Source of the DNA: Clostridiales bacterium Firm_10
GTDB lineage: Bacteria; Bacillota; Clostridia; Christensenellales; Aristaeellaceae
DNA length: 39,073 nt
Direction of reading: 5' to 3'
NCBI GenBank assembly: GCA_001603025.1
Contig: LVAP01000016.1
Coordinates: forward strand, 1-39,073
Under the pieces are notes generated by a model. The model did no database searches, was not told where the DNA came from, and saw only the letters and a program-made list of their open reading frames with translations. The position numbers were made by a program, and so were the translations under genes. Positions 16,171 to 26,744 of this stretch are shown one piece after another; position 1 is the stretch's first letter; each line of letters opens with the position of its first letter.

Positions 16171-16947
16171 TCACGCGAACATCCACTTCACGACCTTCAC
16201 GATGTGCTCCGACCAGAACGCCATGTCGTGGCGGCCGGGGCCTTCGTGATACTCATGCGCGACGCCCTCTTCCGCCAGGAAGCGGTGCATGGCGCGGTTG
16301 TTCTCCAGCAGGAAATCCTCCGTGCCGCAGCAGAGGTAAATGCCCGGAAGCTTCGCGCCGGCGGCTTTCAGCTTTTTCACCAGCACCTCCGGGTTGTTGT
16401 CGCTCCGCTCCAGCGCGTCCAGGTCGCCAAAGCACTCGCGGTAGTATTCATAATTGGCCACGGGGTTGCTGTCGCCCGGCTTCATGCCCGCGATGCCGTG
16501 TACGATCAGGGCCGAGGACAGCCCGCCGATCCGTCCAAAACGGTCCGGATAGGCCAGGCCGGTGTGCAGCGCGCCGAATCCGCCCATGGACAGCCCGGCG
16601 ATGCAGGTGTCTTCTGCGCTCCGGGCCAGGTTGAAGGTTTTGCGCACGTAGTCCACCAGTTCCTCGCCCAGCATGGTCTGGTAGGCATGGCCCGTCGAGA
16701 GCCCGTTGAGGTAGAACGAATTCTCCGCGGTGGGCATGACGATGGCGAAGTTATACTGCTGGGGCAGCCCTTCCGGCACCCAGTTTCCCGCCTTGCCTGT
16801 GTAGCCATGAAGCAGGAACAGCGTGCGCATGGGCCCCTTCGGCGCTTCCTGCCCGATATCCTCGCGGAAATCGTTGGGAATGAGCATCTCGAAGGACGTC
16901 GTCCTGTGCAGCGCGTTGGAAAAATACTCGATGCGATAGTATGCCAT
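16171..16947 (-). CDS. Esterase D-type alpha/beta hydrolase
   Basis: 258 residues from the ATG at 16947, preceded by GAGGAGGG; an upstream in-frame extension lacks support. It belongs to the esterase D / S-formylglutathione hydrolase / antigen 85-like group: FLLHGYTGKAGNW near the N-terminus, nucleophile elbow AGLSMGGFGA, the aspartate in CGTEDFLLENN, and a histidine in GPGRHDMAFW. Such enzymes release acetyl or feruloyl groups from sugars, or hydrolyse small thioesters. No signal peptide is seen. It heads the operon running to 11986 and has a candidate promoter at 17037-17065. Confidence 0.85.
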   Translation of the reverse strand: MAYYRIEYFSNALHRTTSFEMLIPNDFREDIGQEAPKGPMRTLFLLHGYTGKAGNWVPEGLPQQYNFAIVMPTAENSFYLNGLSTGHAYQTMLGEELVDYVRKTFNLARSAEDTCIAGLSMGGFGALHTGLAYPDRFGRIGGLSSALIVHGIAGMKPGDSNPVANYEYYRECFGDLDALERSDNNPEVLVKKLKAAGAKLPGIYLCCGTEDFLLENNRAMHRFLAEEGVAHEYHEGPGRHDMAFWSEHIVKVVKWMFA

Positions 16948-16984
16948 GGCGCGATACCCTCCTCTGGCCGGTCGTCTGGCGGTG

Positions 16985-17033
16985 CAAAAGCGGATGCGGG
17001 CGGGCGGCGTCTCCGTCTCCCCGCGCATCCGCT
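16985..17033 (-). terminator. Hairpin between eetB-like gene and esterase
   Basis: A 10-bp stem pairs 16989-16998 with 17024-17033 and is followed on the minus strand by TTTT. It probably ends the apbE-NusG II-Gx unit. It overlaps the expected start point of the esterase promoter, so it could alternatively lie in that leader. Confidence 0.5.
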
Positions 17034-17036
17034 ATT

Positions 17037-17065
17037 ATCCTACATCTTATTCGGCGTGAAGTCAA
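17037..17065 (-). promoter_or_regulatory. Candidate promoter of the esterase operon
   Basis: On the minus strand TTGACT (17060-17065) and TAGGAT (17037-17042) are 17 bases apart, about 90 bases before the esterase start. Confidence 0.45.
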
Positions 17066-17092
17066 TTCCCGGCGCGGCATTTCCGGGGCCGC

Positions 17093-17587
17093 CTACCTGC
17101 GCCCCCCGATCCGCTTTGTCAGCGCCTGGGCGCAAAGGCCCGTGAACAGGCCCGCGGTCATGCCGCTCGCCAGCAGCACGGGCAGGTAGGCGAGCAGCCC
17201 GATCGTACCCGTCACCGCCACGGCCACGGCGATCTGTCCCGCGTTGTGCGCCGCCGCGCCGATGACGCTGGCCGCCCACATCTGCCGCTCCGTGAGCACG
17301 CGCTTCAGCGCCAGCATCGCCAGCAGGCAGAGGCAGCCGCCTGCCGCGCTGTACATCAGCGTGGACAGGCTGCCCGCGAAAATCGTGCCGAGGAGAATAC
17401 GCGCGGCCAGGATGACGGCGGCGTCCGCCGCGCCGACGGCAAACACCGCATACACCGTGATGATGTTCGCCAGGCCCATCCGGATGCCGGGTATGCTGGT
17501 CAGCGGGGGCAGCTGCGCCTCGATGACGAAGATGATGAGCGCCACGCTGGTCAGCATGGCGTCGCGCGTCAGGCGCCTGGTCTGCAT
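17093..17587 (-). CDS. Gx transporter family membrane protein (EetB-like)
   Basis: 164 residues with five or so membrane helices. It matches the Gx transporter / heptaprenyl diphosphate synthase component I-like family: FVIEAQLPPLTSIPGIRMGLANIITVYAV, split here as EAQLPPL, PGIRMGLANI, and later AARILLGTIFAGS and GAAAHNAGQI. EetB of the Listeria flavin-based electron transfer locus belongs to this kind of membrane protein. An AAAGGAGGG site precedes the start. It is the third gene after the FMN transferase and the NusG II-domain gene, the same partners as in that locus. A role in moving or anchoring a quinone or flavin component is inference. Confidence 0.82.
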   Translation of the reverse strand: MQTRRLTRDAMLTSVALIIFVIEAQLPPLTSIPGIRMGLANIITVYAVFAVGAADAAVILAARILLGTIFAGSLSTLMYSAAGGCLCLLAMLALKRVLTERQMWAASVIGAAAHNAGQIAVAVAVTGTIGLLAYLPVLLASGMTAGLFTGLCAQALTKRIGGRR

Positions 17588-17608
17588 GGCGCTCCCTCCT
17601 TTCCCCGC

Positions 17609-17998
17609 TCAGCCGGACACGGCGTCGGGCGCGTCCCCGTCGCCGCCGGACACCAGCGAAATCACCAGCCGGTGCGGCAGGCATACAATGGGCACCGCGC
17701 CGCCCTCCAGCCAGCCCTGCTTCACGCAAACATGGTCCGGGCAGTCCGCTTCCGAAACACAGATGCCGCCGGGCCGCACGGTCACTGTGTTCACGCCGCC
17801 GGGCGTTTGAACGGTAAAGCTGGCTTCGGCCGTCACCGCCGTCAGGTCGATCTCCCGCACAACCCTGCCGTCCACGGTGATCCGCGCCACCGTGCGCGCG
17901 CCGGGCGTCCGCCAGAGGAGCAGCGCCGCGCCGGCGCACAGCAAAAACGCCGCCGCAAGCAGCGCCGCCCAGAACCGGTTGGAAAACGTCCGCTTCAT
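17609..17998 (-). CDS. NusG domain II-containing membrane-anchored protein (EetA-like)
   Basis: 129 residues from the ATG at 17998, four bases after the apbE stop. Residues about 10-29 form one transmembrane or signal-anchor helix; the rest would lie outside the membrane. The outer part has the NusG II signature GGICVSEADCPDHVCVKQG followed by VPIVCLPHRLVISL, with four cysteines. The family is common next to ApbE and Gx transporter genes in Bacillota, and EetA of Listeria is of this type. Biochemical role unproven; the context points to extracytosolic electron transfer or flavin loading. Confidence 0.82.
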   Translation of the reverse strand: MKRTFSNRFWAALLAAAFLLCAGAALLLWRTPGARTVARITVDGRVVREIDLTAVTAEASFTVQTPGGVNTVTVRPGGICVSEADCPDHVCVKQGWLEGGAVPIVCLPHRLVISLVSGGDGDAPDAVSG

Positions 17999-18002
17999 TG
18001 CA

Positions 18003-19007
18003 TCACCTGATCCAGTGTATCGCCGCAGCTGAATACGCCCCCATGGGCGTGAAGGTCTCCCGCAGGCCGCCCGTGGCCCACAGTTCGCCTTCCGCGTCCA
18101 CCAGCAGCGCATCGACACCTTCCAGCGTTTCCAGCAGCGCCTCCGCGCGCTCCAGGCCCATCACGTACAGCGCGGTGGTCAGCGCGTCGCACTGGAAACC
18201 GCAGGGCCCGATCACTGTGGCGGAAACGATGCCGCTCTCGGCGGGGCGGCCGGTCGCCGGATCGAAGATGTGGCCGTACACCGTGCCGTCCTTCGCCACG
18301 AAGAAGCGCTCATAGCTGCCGGAGGTGACGACGGCCTTGTCCGTCACCGCCACCACGCCGATATACTCCCCGGAACCGTCCGGATCGCGCACGCCGATGC
18401 GCCAGGCGCTGCCGTTCCGCTTTGCGCCAAGGCAGTAAATGTTGCCGCCCAGGTCGATGAGCGCCGAGGTCACGCCGCTCCCGCGCAGCAGCGCCGCCAG
18501 CCGGTCGGAGGCAAATCCCTTCGCCACAGAGCCCAGGTCCACCATCACGCCCGGCGGCAGGCTGGCCTCGCCGTCCTCCAGCGTCACCTGCTGCCAGCCG
18601 ACCAGCGCCAGCAGCGCCGCCAGCTCGCCGTCGTCCGGCACGCGGTAATCGCCCGTCGTGAAGCCCCAGGCCCGCACGACGGGATACAGCGTCACATCCA
18701 GGGCGCCGTCCGTGAGCGCCGCCGCGTCCAGCGCGCCGCCCAGCAGCGCCGCCGTTTCGTCGGAAAGCACAGCCCGGCCCTCCGCGTTCAGGCGGGCGAT
18801 CTCGCTGCTTTCGTCCGTCACGGAAAAGAGCGCCTCCAGCCGGCGCACCTCGTCCTCGCAGGCCGACAGCAGGGCCTCGCTCCCGCCGGGCACCGTGACA
18901 GTCATCACCGTGTCCATCGCGAAAAAGGTGCGCGAATCATCCGCCCTCGCCGCCGCCGGCAGGCACAGCGCCAGCAGGCACACAAACGCCCTCCGGATCC
19001 ATCTCAT
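18003..19007 (-). CDS. apbE: FAD:protein FMN transferase (ApbE/FmnB-like)
   Basis: 334 residues. The N-terminus is a Sec signal peptide (to about AAARA-DD); the cysteine at the end of LLALC does not make a proper lipobox. The mature protein has FFAMDTVMTVTV, then VDLGSVAKGFASDRL, DLGGNIYCLG, the metal-side SGSYERFF and HIFDPATGRPAESG, and GFQCDALTTALYVMG. The family attaches FMN to threonines of exported flavoproteins. It leads a three-gene unit with the NusG II and Gx proteins. A promoter with a good -10 lies at 19073-19101. No obvious substrate protein with FMN-accepting repeats is in the window. Confidence 0.93.
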   Translation of the reverse strand: MRWIRRAFVCLLALCLPAAARADDSRTFFAMDTVMTVTVPGGSEALLSACEDEVRRLEALFSVTDESSEIARLNAEGRAVLSDETAALLGGALDAAALTDGALDVTLYPVVRAWGFTTGDYRVPDDGELAALLALVGWQQVTLEDGEASLPPGVMVDLGSVAKGFASDRLAALLRGSGVTSALIDLGGNIYCLGAKRNGSAWRIGVRDPDGSGEYIGVVAVTDKAVVTSGSYERFFVAKDGTVYGHIFDPATGRPAESGIVSATVIGPCGFQCDALTTALYVMGLERAEALLETLEGVDALLVDAEGELWATGGLRETFTPMGAYSAAAIHWIR

Positions 19008-19072
19008 AAGAACACATCCACCGCCCGTCGCCCGGGCGCGTTCCCACCCCCGGTTTTTCAGCTTCTCTTCAC

Positions 19073-19101
19073 ATTATACACCAAAAACGCGCGGCGGACA
19101 A
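19073..19101 (-). promoter_or_regulatory. Promoter of the apbE operon
   Basis: On the minus strand TTGTCC (19096-19101) and TATAAT (19073-19078) with 17 bases between, about 65 bases before the apbE start. Confidence 0.7.
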
Positions 19102-19147
19102 GGGAGGCGGATCGATACCGCTCAGGACCAACAGGCTGCCCATTTTT

Positions 19148-19354
19148 CTATTCGTCCCTGAATTCCAGCAGATCTCCCGGCTGGCAGTTGAGCTCGTGGC
19201 ACAGCGCCATCAGCGTGGAAAAGCGGATGGCCCTGGCCTTGCCGGTTTTGAGGATGGACAGGTTCGCCGCCGTGATACCCACACGCTCGGCCAGCTCGTT
19301 GCTGGAAATCTTGCGCTTGGCCATCATCACGTCCAGGTTGACGATGATTTCCAT
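19148..19354 (-). CDS. Small Xre/Cro-type transcriptional regulator (YozG-like)
   Basis: 68 residues, essentially one helix-turn-helix domain: the MMAKRKISSNELAERVGIT and AANLSILKTGKARAIRFSTL segments are the two recognition-region helices, ending in CQPGDLLEF. This short type almost always sits beside a DUF2975 membrane protein, as here (13 bases after it). It probably represses its own operon, but no operator was identified. Start ATG 19354 has a GGAGGG site. Confidence 0.9.
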   Translation of the reverse strand: MEIIVNLDVMMAKRKISSNELAERVGITAANLSILKTGKARAIRFSTLMALCHELNCQPGDLLEFRDE

Positions 19355-19367
19355 GAGCTGTCCCTCC

Positions 19368-19829
19368 TCACACCGTCAGGTCCAGCTCGCTCTTCATGGC
19401 GATGGCCTGCTGGAACACATTCTTCACGATGCGCACAATCAGCGCCATGAAAGCCGCCGCCGCGGCCAGCACGAACAGCGGCGCATACCAGCAGCCGCAG
19501 ACCAGGCAGACGAGCCCCGCGCCCACGCAGCACCAGCTCACCGCCCGCATCAGGCGCACATTGTCGTCTGTAAACACCTTTCCCGCCTGCAGGTTGCCCA
19601 GCAGCCGCCACAGCTTCCACAGCGCCGGCCAGGCGAACAGGCTGCACAGCGCCACGAGAACAGTCCACAGCGTATGGCTGATGGTCACCAGCATGAGAAT
19701 CATCTGCGTGTGCCGCTCGACCGGCGGCGCTGTGATCACCGCCGACACGTCCAGCGCCGCCAGCAGCAGCGCGAACACGACCACGCAGGCCCGCGACAGC
19801 GCGATGCTCCTGTCCTTCGTCCAGTTCAT
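19368..19829 (-). CDS. DUF2975 family membrane protein
   Basis: 153 residues from the ATG at 19829 (AGGAG eight bases upstream; a GTG at 19838 is also open). About four membrane helices, with a cytoplasmic-looking LLGNLQAGKVFTDDNVRLMR loop that is the recognisable DUF2975 mark (GKVFTxxNVRxLR). Function of the family is unknown. It is co-transcribed with the small Xre regulator from a perfect consensus promoter, so expression is probably strong unless the regulator holds it down. Confidence 0.88.
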   Translation of the reverse strand: MNWTKDRSIALSRACVVVFALLLAALDVSAVITAPPVERHTQMILMLVTISHTLWTVLVALCSLFAWPALWKLWRLLGNLQAGKVFTDDNVRLMRAVSWCCVGAGLVCLVCGCWYAPLFVLAAAAAFMALIVRIVKNVFQQAIAMKSELDLTV

Positions 19830-19856
19830 CAGGCTCACTCCTTCCTCTGTGCGCTC

Positions 19857-19885
19857 ATTATATCACGCGGCATTCCGATTGTCAA
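19857..19885 (-). promoter_or_regulatory. Consensus promoter of the DUF2975-Xre operon
   Basis: On the minus strand TTGACA (19880-19885) and TATAAT (19857-19862) are separated by exactly 17 bases, a perfect sigma-A consensus, about 28 bases before the start codon. Confidence 0.85.
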
Positions 19886-19952
19886 TTATTATTTATTGTT
19901 TTTCGATATTTTCTCTCCTTCATCTGCCCTCAGGCAGACCCGCAAAGAGAGC

Positions 19953-20031
19953 AAAAAAAAGCACCCTGCGCCGTTCGCGGGCGGTCAAGGCGTTATGATA
20001 CAAAACCCACAGGGCTTTTCGCCCTGAGATT
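19953..20031 (-). ncRNA. Candidate small RNA, about 80 nt
   Basis: A minus-strand unit framed by a strong promoter (20038-20066) and an intrinsic terminator. After the expected start near 20031 comes a hairpin CAGGGC/GCCCTG (20021-20026 with 20010-20015, GAAAA loop), a single-stranded stretch, then a GC-rich hairpin over 19963-19985 with a CGAA-type loop, then eight T (19953-19960). There is no start codon with a ribosome site inside it. It ends before the DUF2975 promoter, which has its own start, so it is not simply that operon's leader. It does not match tmRNA, 6S, SRP RNA or a riboswitch class I recognise. The 379-base gap 19830-20208 holds only this and the promoters listed. Confidence 0.5.
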
Positions 20032-20037
20032 GAATAT

Positions 20038-20066
20038 AGTATACTGCCAAAGGCGAGAAATGTCAA
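20038..20066 (-). promoter_or_regulatory. Strong promoter of the candidate small RNA
   Basis: On the minus strand TTGACA (20061-20066) and TATACT (20038-20043) with 17 bases between. No protein gene of its own follows before the terminator at 19953-19985. Confidence 0.75.
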
Positions 20067-20137
20067 GCATTCGGGCGAAAAAAAGAGCTTTTTTCCCTTC
20101 CCACTTTTTTCGACGCCGCGCCGCACGCGCCCGGGGT

Positions 20138-20166
20138 TTGCGATTTTTCCCGCGGTTTGCTATACT
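20138..20166 (+). promoter_or_regulatory. Promoter of the ABC exporter operon
   Basis: TTGCGA (20138-20143) and TATACT (20161-20166) with 17 bases between, about 40 bases before the ABC ATPase start. Confidence 0.6.
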
Positions 20167-20208
20167 CTGTATATCTGACCGTCGGATCACAGAAAGAGGA
20201 GGACAATC

Positions 20209-21192
20209 ATGAGTCAGATCACACTTCGGCAGGTGTGCAAGACGTTCGTTTTGCGCAAACGGCAGAAAGGATTGCTCGGCGCGGTGCGCGGAGCGTTCTC
20301 CCGGGAGAAGGAGCTGGTGCGCGCGGTGCGCGATCTCTCCTTCACGGTGGAGGAAGGCGAGCTGGTGGGCTACATCGGGCCCAACGGCGCGGGCAAATCC
20401 ACCACCATCAAGATGATGAGCGGCATCCTGGTGCCCGATTCGGGCGAAATAACCATCATGAACCGCGTGCCCTGGAAGGAACGGGAAGCCCATGTGTCGT
20501 GGATCGGCGTGGTGTTCGGCCAGCGCAGCCAGCTCTGGTGGGATACGCCCGTGCTGGACTCCTTCGAGCTGCTGCGGGATATCTACCGCGTGCCGCAGGC
20601 AGACTACAGACGGCGGCTGGACGACCTGACGGCGCTGCTGGACGCCGGGTCCCTTCTGCGCACGCCCGTGCGCCAGCTGAGCCTGGGCCAGCGCATGAAG
20701 TGCGAGCTGATCGGCTCGCTCCTGCACAATCCGCGCATCCTCTTTCTGGATGAACCCACCATCGGGCTGGACGCCGTGACCAAGCTGGCGCTGCGCGCGT
20801 TCCTCACCGATCTCAACAGGCGCGAGGGCGTGACCATGCTGCTCACCACCCACGACATGGACGACATCGAGGCGCTGTGTTCCCGGGTGATGGTGATCGG
20901 AAAGGGATCGCTGCTGTTCAACGGCGGCATGGACGAGCTGCGGGAGCGCTATGCGCCCTACCGGGTGATCCGCGCGCGCCTCGCGCGGGAATGCGCCGCG
21001 CCGGATCTGCCGGAAGCCGAGTCCGTGAAGCTGGACGGCCTCAACGCCGAAATCACCTTCCTGCCCGCAAAGGCGGCGCCGGCTCAGATCATCGCCCGGC
21101 TGGCCGAAGCCTGTCCTCTGGCGGACCTGACCGTGGAGGCCCCGGACATCGAGCGCCTGGTGGCGGACATGTACGGGGAGATGGCGCTATGA
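20209..21192 (+). CDS. ABC-2 type exporter ATP-binding protein (COG4586-like)
   Basis: 327 residues. Walker A GPNGAGKST is near residue 63, then SWIGVVFGQRSQLWWD (the Q-loop region, with the QRSQLWWD signature of the COG4586 group), the ABC signature LSLGQRMKCELIGSLLH, Walker B RILFLDEPTIGLD and H-loop TTHDMDDIEALC. A C-terminal regulatory-like tail follows. It energises export by the two membrane proteins encoded next. The ATG follows GAGGAGG and the TGA overlaps the next start (ATGA). Substrate unknown. Confidence 0.92.
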   Translation: MSQITLRQVCKTFVLRKRQKGLLGAVRGAFSREKELVRAVRDLSFTVEEGELVGYIGPNGAGKSTTIKMMSGILVPDSGEITIMNRVPWKEREAHVSWIGVVFGQRSQLWWDTPVLDSFELLRDIYRVPQADYRRRLDDLTALLDAGSLLRTPVRQLSLGQRMKCELIGSLLHNPRILFLDEPTIGLDAVTKLALRAFLTDLNRREGVTMLLTTHDMDDIEALCSRVMVIGKGSLLFNGGMDELRERYAPYRVIRARLARECAAPDLPEAESVKLDGLNAEITFLPAKAAPAQIIARLAEACPLADLTVEAPDIERLVADMYGEMAL

Positions 21193-22004
21193 GGGCCCGC
21201 ATGAAGCCCTACCGGGCCATTTTCCGCCAGCAGCTGCTGACCGGCCTGCAGTACCGCGCGGGCTACTGGGGTTCCACCATCACCCACGTGGTGTGGGTGA
21301 TCGTGCGGGTGGCCATCGTGGGCATCTTCTACCGCTACGGCAGGGGGCAGGCGGGCGTCACGCTGCGGCAGGCCGTGTGCATGATCTGGCTGCAGGAGAT
21401 GGCGCTGAACCTCATGCCCGGCTTCGGCATGGACTTCACCGTGTGGAACAAGATCGCCAGGGGCGACGTGGGCTACGACCTGGTGCGCCCGCTGGACGTA
21501 TACAACCACTGGTATGTGAGCGCCCTGTCGGACAAGCTGGCCCGGTTCCTGCTGGCCATCGTGCCGGTCACGGCGGCGGCGCTGCTGGCCCGGGGCGATA
21601 TGGGGCTGCATCTGGCCGCCTCGCCGCTGTCCATCCTGGCGGGGCTCCTCACGCTGGCCACGGGGCTGGCAGTGTCCTGCGCGGTGATCTGCCTGTGCTA
21701 CGCCGCCCAGATGGACGTAAACGTGGGCGACGCGCCCTCGCGCGTGATGATGATCGTCTCGCAGATTCTGGCCGGATCGCTGCTGCCCCTGCAGCTCTGG
21801 CCGGACGCCCTGCAGGGTTTCCTCAGATGGCAGCCCTTCGCCGCCATGATGGACCTGCCGCTGCGGTTCATGGCCGGCAGCGCCAGCCTGTCTGAGCTGC
21901 CGCCCGTGCTGCTCTCGCAGCTCGTGTGGGGCGTTCTCATCTGGCGGCTGGGGCGGGCCTGGATCGGCAGAAACCTCAGGCGGCTGATCGCGCAGGGAGG
22001 CTGA
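21189..22004 (+). CDS. ABC-2 family permease, first subunit (COG4587-like)
   Basis: 271 residues with about six membrane helices. The N-terminus (YRAIFRQQLLTGLQYRAGYW) and the MIWLQEMALNLMPGF, RGDVGYDLVRPLDVY and SQILAGSLLPLQLWP segments match the uncharacterised ABC-2 permease family that always comes in pairs with COG3694. The start at 21189 overlaps the ATPase stop by four bases and the stop overlaps the next ATG. It forms the exporter channel together with the following gene. Confidence 0.88.
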   Translation: MRARMKPYRAIFRQQLLTGLQYRAGYWGSTITHVVWVIVRVAIVGIFYRYGRGQAGVTLRQAVCMIWLQEMALNLMPGFGMDFTVWNKIARGDVGYDLVRPLDVYNHWYVSALSDKLARFLLAIVPVTAAALLARGDMGLHLAASPLSILAGLLTLATGLAVSCAVICLCYAAQMDVNVGDAPSRVMMIVSQILAGSLLPLQLWPDALQGFLRWQPFAAMMDLPLRFMAGSASLSELPPVLLSQLVWGVLIWRLGRAWIGRNLRRLIAQGG

Positions 22005-22813
22005 TGAATATGGGCGAAACCTTCCGTCAATCCGCCTTCGGGCTGTACACGCGCTACATCCGCATCCTGGCGCTGGCGCAGCTGCAGTACAGGGGATGGA
22101 TCCTGGGCCTGCTGCCCAGCCTGGTCTACGTGATCACCGACCCGCTGGACGCCATCCTCCTGTTCGACCGCTTCGGCGCGCTGGGCGACTGGACGGCCTC
22201 CCGCATCTTTCTGGTGTACGGGCTGGCGCTCATGTCCTTCGGCCTGGCCGAGCTGTTCGCCCGGGGCATCGACTATTTCCCGAATCTCGTGCGGCAGGGC
22301 GAGTTCGACCGGCTGCTGCTGCGCCCGCGCCCGCTGCTGATGCAGGCGGCTGCCATGCGCTTTCACCTGAACCGGCTGAACCGCGTGATCGCGGGCGGGC
22401 TGCTGGCGCTGGTGTGCCTGCGGGCCCAGGGCGCGGTCCCCTCCGCGGCGAACATCGCCATGCTGGTCCTGGCCGTGCTGGGCGGCATGCTGGCCTATGC
22501 GGGGACACTGCTCATCGCGGCGGCGGTCTCCTTCTTTACCGTCGGCGACAGCGAGCTTATCAACCTGTTCACCAACGGCAGCTACCAGGTGGCCAAGGCT
22601 CCGCCGCAGCTGCTGCCAAACTGGCTGAGGCGGGCGTTCACCTTCCTGATGCCCATGTTTCTGTTCACCTATTATCCCGCGGCGGCCGTGTGCGGTTGGG
22701 ATGGCAGCCGCCTGATGGGCTGGCTGGCGCTGCCGGTGTGCGCGCTGTCCTTCGGTGCGGCGACGCTGCTGTGGCGCTTCGGGGTGCGCCATTACAAGAG
22801 CGTGGGCTCGTGA
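22004..22813 (+). CDS. ABC-2 family permease, second subunit (COG3694-like)
   Basis: 269 residues with about six membrane helices, distantly similar to the first permease: LALAQLQYRGWILG, AELFARGIDYFPNLVRQGEFD, DRLLLRPRPLLMQ and a C-terminal MPMFLFTYYPAAAV. The G-E-F-D-R-L-L-L-R-P stretch is the family mark (compare DVGYDLVRPLD in its partner). The ATG at 22004 follows a GGGAGG site and overlaps the previous stop. It completes a three-gene exporter operon ended by a strong hairpin. Confidence 0.88.
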   Translation: MNMGETFRQSAFGLYTRYIRILALAQLQYRGWILGLLPSLVYVITDPLDAILLFDRFGALGDWTASRIFLVYGLALMSFGLAELFARGIDYFPNLVRQGEFDRLLLRPRPLLMQAAAMRFHLNRLNRVIAGGLLALVCLRAQGAVPSAANIAMLVLAVLGGMLAYAGTLLIAAAVSFFTVGDSELINLFTNGSYQVAKAPPQLLPNWLRRAFTFLMPMFLFTYYPAAAVCGWDGSRLMGWLALPVCALSFGAATLLWRFGVRHYKSVGS

Positions 22814-22838
22814 GTGCGCCTCCAGAGGAGATTTAATG

Positions 22839-22879
22839 AACCGCGCCCATCCTCAACGGATGGGCGCGGTTTATTATGC
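22839..22879. terminator. Bidirectional terminator between ABC operon and nifJ
   Basis: A perfect 14-bp stem pairs 22839-22852 with 22858-22871 around a five-base loop, with TTTATTAT on the plus side and an A/T-rich tail on the minus side, so it can end both convergent units. Confidence 0.85.
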
Positions 22880-22905
22880 CGGTTCTTTCAGCAGGCGAAC
22901 CCGGA

Positions 22906-26493
<3,588 letters not shown>

Positions 26494-26499
26494 TTATTC

Positions 26500-26532
26500 A
26501 AAAAATCCTGCAGCGCCCCGGAACGGCGCTGC
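26500..26532 (-). promoter_or_regulatory. Terminator-like hairpin in the nifJ leader
   Basis: On the minus strand an 8-bp stem GCAGCGCC/GGCGCTGC (26525-26532 with 26510-26517), loop of seven, is followed four bases later by six T (26500-26505). It lies downstream of the nifJ promoter and upstream of the ribosome site, so it could attenuate transcription. It might instead only stabilise the messenger 5' end. Confidence 0.45.
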
Positions 26533-26552
26533 TTATATGTTTACCAACTTGT

Positions 26553-26582
26553 ATTATAATAATCCCGCTTGCCGTAAGTCAA
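26553..26582 (-). promoter_or_regulatory. Promoter of nifJ
   Basis: On the minus strand TTGACT (26577-26582) and TATAAT (26553-26558), spacing 18. The leader would be about 68 bases. Confidence 0.8.
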
Positions 26583-26645
26583 GACTAACCGGGGGTGTTT
26601 GTGGCGCGGGCGCAGGAGTTTAACAGGGAAAACGCATCCCGCCCC

Positions 26646-26674
26646 TTGATTTGCGCGTCGGATAGCATTACAAT
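26646..26674 (+). promoter_or_regulatory. Promoter of the YitT-family gene
   Basis: TTGATT (26646-26651) and TACAAT (26669-26674) with 17 bases between, about 65 bases before the preferred start. It is back to back with the nifJ promoter. Confidence 0.6.
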
Positions 26675-26744
26675 ATTGCAGGATTTGGTATCAATTCTTT
26701 TGTTTTTTATTCCGGCGCATCACGAAAATGAGAGGATGTCCGTC

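Noticed and set aside
18270-20027. A 585-codon plus-strand open frame over apbE and the small regulator
   Set aside because: It crosses several minus-strand genes and promoters and has no recognisable domain.
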